Of a DNA stretch of 64,000 nt, positions 61,020 through 64,000 are shown in pieces. Below the pieces are notes generated by a model. The model was not told where the DNA came from. It saw only the letters and a program-made list of their open reading frames with translations, and searched no databases. The translations under genes were made by a program, and so were the position numbers. The stretch's first letter is position 1; each line of letters opens with the position of its first letter. Source of the DNA: Bacilli bacterium (lineage in GTDB: Bacteria; Bacillota; Bacilli; RF39; UBA660); NCBI GenBank assembly GCA_017525015.1, contig JAFXUK010000004.1, forward strand, positions 186,001 to 250,000. The letters are read 5' to 3'.

Positions 61020-62382
61020 ATTTAATTACCTTAACATAATAAGTAGCATCAGAATTCATAACATTTAATACTTGAGCTTCGATACCTTCATCACCATGAT
61101 CTACTAAAATCCATACAAATTTCCAAGTAGTACCTGGTGTTAAATTAGTGCTAGTTTTATCTTCTCCTCCAGAAATAATCTTTTCAGGAGTTAAAACAAG
61201 ACTATAAACATCAGCTTCAGTTACTGTACCAGCAGAATTATTTGTAATAACATCCATCTTACTACCTTCTAATCCTACTGATTCTAATCCTTCTTTACCT
61301 GTTTTGAAAGTAAATGTACCTTCCCAATAATTATTATCTAAAACATCAGGAGATTGATACCAATAGAACTTATTACCTTCAAATTTCCAATAAGTAGGAT
61401 TATCTGCTAATAATACCCATCCACCAGTTAAAGTTCTCTCTTTAGATAGAGTTAATCCATTTCTCATTTCTGTAGTTCTATTCCAACTACTTAATTTATC
61501 TAAGTACTCACCTATTGATGGATTATTAATACCACCTGTTTGTTCTTCAATTTCAATAGTTGATAACATCTTAGTTACTTTCTTATAAATATCTTCTACA
61601 TCATCTTCAGTACTATATCTAAAAGTAACTATAGCATTCTTATCTTCAGAAATTAAAATAATATATCTACCTTTTAAACGAGTACTATTTTTACCATAAT
61701 TGAAATAAGCTATATAAATATCATCTTTAAATTCTTCAAATACAGTATCATTTTTAAATAATGATAAAGATTCATTACTTAATTGAGAAATCCAAATCTC
61801 ATAGAACATATTATATACTTTACTTTGACATGCTTCATCTTCAAAACTACAATCTACATTATCACTTAATGTAGAAGTAGTAAGAGCAAGTAATGTAGTA
61901 TTATTATCTCCTGATCTTAAAGCTTTAAGATCACCATTCTTACCTTCAGCCCAAGATACCCCATGTTCAAATTTATAACCTTCTCCTTCAAAAGTAACTG
62001 TTTCTTCTGTAGTAGGTTCCTCCACTGGTTTATCTTTTTTACCTTTATTAGTAACTAACATAACAATACCTATTATAACTAATAAACCAACTATACCAAG
62101 AAGAATAAACATCCATAGATTATTTTTCTTAGGAGCATCATCATAATCTGAATTATCATATTGCTCATATTGTTGATACATAGGTTGTTGCACTGGTTGT
62201 TGATATTGTTGGTACATCGGTTGTTGCATTGGTTGTTGCATTGGTTGTTGATACATTGGTTGTTGTACAGGTTCTGATGATTGTTGTGAATCATATTGAT
62301 TCATATCATCTGGTTCACCAGGTTGTGTTGAAAACTCTGGTTTTGGTCCCAAAGCATTAAAATTATTTTGATTTGGATCCAT
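61018..62382 (-). CDS. Anchored surface protein with Gln/Pro-rich cytoplasmic head
   Basis: 454 residues after GAGGTGAGATA. The N-terminal 90 residues are cytoplasmic, rich in MYQQP/MQQP repeats; TM helix (about 93-113); then an extracellular part with two regions: about 130-280 (ETVTFEGEGYKFEHGVSWAEG..., containing CSFEDEAC) and 300-454 (SSWNRTTEMRNGLTLSKERTLTGGWVLLADNPTYWKFEGNKFYWYQ...). No family recognised; the second region looks beta-barrel or lipocalin-like. It follows gene 62387 by 4 bases and shares its ribosome site with that gene's end, so they are one operon. Confidence 0.7.
   Translation of the reverse strand: MDPNQNNFNALGPKPEFSTQPGEPDDMNQYDSQQSSEPVQQPMYQQPMQQPMQQPMYQQYQQPVQQPMYQQYEQYDNSDYDDAPKKNNLWMFILLGIVGLLVIIGIVMLVTNKGKKDKPVEEPTTEETVTFEGEGYKFEHGVSWAEGKNGDLKALRSGDNNTTLLALTTSTLSDNVDCSFEDEACQSKVYNMFYEIWISQLSNESLSLFKNDTVFEEFKDDIYIAYFNYGKNSTRLKGRYIILISEDKNAIVTFRYSTEDDVEDIYKKVTKMLSTIEIEEQTGGINNPSIGEYLDKLSSWNRTTEMRNGLTLSKERTLTGGWVLLADNPTYWKFEGNKFYWYQSPDVLDNNYWEGTFTFKTGKEGLESVGLEGSKMDVITNNSAGTVTEADVYSLVLTPEKIISGGEDKTSTNLTPGTTWKFVWILVDHGDEGIEAQVLNVMNSDATYYVKVIK
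62150..62280 (-). repeat. In-frame Gln/Pro coding repeat
   Basis: Imperfect 12- to 15-base tandem units encode QQPM, QQPMYQQ and QQYQQPV in the head of the surface protein. Confidence 0.8.
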
Positions 62383-62386
62383 TATC

Positions 62387-63562
62387 TCACCTCATCTCAC
62401 TTCCACCCCATTCAACAACTGTATAACCAGTTCTTGAAGGAGTTTCTAACTCTTGTTCTTTAACATCTATTTTTTCTTCTAATCCTTTAAAATCCATTAC
62501 TACTCTAATAACAGAATCAGGAGTAGGAGTTACTATTAAAGGCATATAACTATTCATTTCATCTCTAGTTTCGAATCTAATATAATTGTATTTATTATGT
62601 TCCATCCTAGGTAACCAGAAAACAATAAACTCATTAGCTTCTTTTTCATTTAATCCTAGAATAGCTAACTTCTCTTCTAAGAAAGATTCAACATCTTCAC
62701 CTTTAACAATGAATCCATCTTCCTTTATCGATACATCATGATCTGTACCTTCCCAGAATAATCCATAGTATTCTCTACCATTATATTTTAAAGTACCATC
62801 TGGAGAAGCTAATACTTTCCAACCATCTTTATATTTTGGATATGTAGTTGTTAATACATCAGGATTACCTAGCTTAACATTTACTTCCATTTCCTTTTCA
62901 GGATAAATATAAATCATAGGTTTATCTTCTACAAAATAATGTGGATCTTCTACATGACCATATTTCTTTAAATTCTTATATTCTTCTTTAGTATATGTAG
63001 TAGTAATACTATAATCATTAACTTCTTTACTTAATGGTATTACTAATACATATCCAGCTATATCAGCAGTATATCCACTAAATTTTTCATACATAAATAC
63101 ATCTATTTTTTTCTTTTTTACTAAAACATCTGCTAATCTAACTTCAACATTAGCTGAACCTTCGTTAGCTTGCGCTATTATAAAGTAATATTTATCTTTA
63201 TCAGAATACTTTGGCTTTAAACCATACTCTTCCATATAATCTTTATAATCTTCATAAGAATAACAATCAGTAGTATTAAAATCACTAACTAAAGAACGAG
63301 ACCAACGATAACCAGTTTCATTTGGAGCAGCTTCTGCCGAAAGAAGATTAACATATTCTAATTGATACTCACCATCGTAATCACCAGTTATAATATATAT
63401 CTTTTCATCCTCATATTCTCTTTCTTCAATATTTTGAACTTTGCGATTTTCATTTGACTTTGGTGTATCAGAATTAGCATTTTTATTTAATGAATAACCT
63501 AATCCTATACCAAAGAATAATAATAAAATTGCTGAACAAGCAACTATCTTTTGTTTCTTCAT
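62387..63562 (-). CDS. Extracellular protein with KPMIYIYPEKE domain
   Basis: 391 residues after GGAGG. N-terminal signal/TM anchor (about 6-26), an Asn/Ser/Lys linker, then extracellular beta-rich regions. The segment KPMIYIYPEKEMEVNVKLGNPDVLTT (about 217-242) with YPKYKDGWKVLASPDGTLKYNGREYYGLFWEG matches a pattern that I know only as uncharacterised conserved sequence in Bacillota surface proteins. Its AAPNETGYRWSRSLVSDFN region and FWLPRMEHNKYNYIRFET are further candidates for a conserved core. First gene of an operon with 61018-62382; -10 TATAAT (63593-63588) is fused to the preceding terminator. Confidence 0.7.
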   Translation of the reverse strand: MKKQKIVACSAILLLFFGIGLGYSLNKNANSDTPKSNENRKVQNIEEREYEDEKIYIITGDYDGEYQLEYVNLLSAEAAPNETGYRWSRSLVSDFNTTDCYSYEDYKDYMEEYGLKPKYSDKDKYYFIIAQANEGSANVEVRLADVLVKKKKIDVFMYEKFSGYTADIAGYVLVIPLSKEVNDYSITTTYTKEEYKNLKKYGHVEDPHYFVEDKPMIYIYPEKEMEVNVKLGNPDVLTTTYPKYKDGWKVLASPDGTLKYNGREYYGLFWEGTDHDVSIKEDGFIVKGEDVESFLEEKLAILGLNEKEANEFIVFWLPRMEHNKYNYIRFETRDEMNSYMPLIVTPTPDSVIRVVMDFKGLEEKIDVKEQELETPSRTGYTVVEWGGSEMR

Positions 63563-63597
63563 AAAAGCCTCCTATTATCCTATGATTATTATAACAT

Positions 63598-63624
63598 AAA
63601 AAAAAGACTTAAAAGTCTTTTTTT
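63598..63624 (-). terminator. Terminator of the CofE-like gene
   Basis: AAAGACTT/AAGTCTTT hairpin with an eight-base U-run on the minus strand, then ATGTTATAAT of the next gene. Confidence 0.8.
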
Positions 63625-64000
63625 ATTCATCTGCTAGATTATCAAAATATCCTTGAATGAATACTACTGGAGTACCTTTATCACCACTACCACTAGTTAA
63701 ATCACATAATGATCCAATTAAATCTGTTAATCTTCTTGGAGTAGTACCTTGAGTAATCATTTGACCTTTCAAGTCTTTAGCTTTATTTCTAATTTCTTCT
63801 TGAATAGCTTTCTTTAATTCATCACCATGTAAATCAGGGAATTTATTATCAGAAACGAATTTTAATTTTATTTCATTTGGAGTTCCTTCAAGTCCACTAG
63901 TATAAGCAGGAGAAACAACAGGGTCTGCTAATTCCCAAATCTTACCAACTGGATCTTTAAATGCCCCATCTCCATAAACCATAACTTCTATAGTTTTACC
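63623..64000 (-). CDS. F420-0:gamma-glutamyl ligase (CofE)-like protein, C-terminal part
   Basis: The frame is open to the window edge (125 codons visible, six before the first ATG: GKTIEV); the true start lies outside. VMVYGDGAFKDPVGKIWELADP, VVSPAYTSGLEGTPNEIKLKFV, QMITQGTTPRRLTDLIGSL and TSGSGDKGTPVVFIQGY fit a branch of the CofE-like ligase family common in Bacillota MAGs, where it is annotated as coenzyme F420-0:L-glutamate ligase. CofE adds glutamates to coenzyme F420. No other F420 genes are visible, so a different amide ligation is possible. Family assignment is from memory of the signature and is moderate. Confidence 0.6.
   Translation of the reverse strand, partial: GKTIEVMVYGDGAFKDPVGKIWELADPVVSPAYTSGLEGTPNEIKLKFVSDNKFPDLHGDELKKAIQEEIRNKAKDLKGQMITQGTTPRRLTDLIGSLCDLTSGSGDKGTPVVFIQGYFDNLADE

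Noticed and set aside
62150..62280. Second CRISPR-like or satellite repeat
   Set aside because: In-frame codon repeat for Gln/Pro/Met in a surface protein head.
1..64000. Mollicute code (TGA as Trp)
   Set aside because: Genes at 58209, 58639 and 62387 end in TGA and Trp is TGG throughout.

Overview
The window is AT-rich (about 30% GC by eye) bacterial DNA with AGGAGG/GGTGAT-type ribosome sites, mostly TAA stops, TGA also used as a stop and TGG for Trp, so the code is standard. Gene content points to an anaerobic, Gram-positive-type member of the Bacillota: pyruvate:ferredoxin oxidoreductase, an LTA-synthase-type enzyme, a TagO/WecA-type transferase, two LytR-CpsA-Psr proteins, DD-carboxypeptidases, several wall hydrolases, a dockerin and a serpin. 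The mix suggests an uncultured gut lineage of Bacilli (Erysipelotrichales/RF39-like), but no phylogenetic marker was tested.

Layout. 1-9.6 kb: LysR fragment, a small unknown gene, a triple-HD-domain protein, two related cysteine-rich anchored proteins (4434-5072, 8527-9639), an aminotransferase-GNAT fusion, and a zinc-ribbon/TM/Ltp-repeat protein. 9.6-21 kb (minus): an alpha/beta hydrolase with a WXG-like N-terminus, lipoprotein, transglutaminase-like protein, MTA/SAH nucleosidase, SleB-like hydrolase, a divergent ALDH/ProA-like protein coupled to a 1666-residue repeat protein, and a protein-kinase-fold gene. 21-33 kb: VanY-type lipoprotein, CDF metal transporter, InlB/MucBP-type surface protein, a HExxH protein, small unknowns, recG, a K/E-rich membrane coiled-coil protein, and two roughly 100-nt structured RNA loci with good promoters and terminators. 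33-53.5 kb: PFOR, an anchored peptidoglycan hydrolase, a DHHW + MBOAT + HAD-GtrA surface-modification operon, LCP and TagO genes, a cadherin-like protein next to a dockerin-bearing glucosaminidase whose domain order is permuted, a second LCP protein, a metallophosphoesterase and an LtaS-type enzyme. 53.5-64 kb: tRNA-Gly, GNAT, HD protein, an ABC exporter behind a long attenuator-like leader, a DD-carboxypeptidase, a membrane-anchored serpin, a class I amidotransferase, anchored surface proteins and the 3' part of a CofE-like gene.

How it works together: most of 33-58 kb builds, decorates and remodels the envelope (undecaprenyl-linked glycan initiation, LCP ligation, LTA-type polymer synthesis, O-acylation, peptidoglycan trimming). 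Most genes sit in one- or two-gene units, each closed by a short hairpin plus U-run, and in many junctions the terminator runs directly into the promoter of the next gene. The points most worth a second look are the two small-RNA loci, the ABC-transporter leader, the permuted glucosaminidase, the triple-HD protein, the giant repeat protein operon and the fused terminator-promoter junctions.
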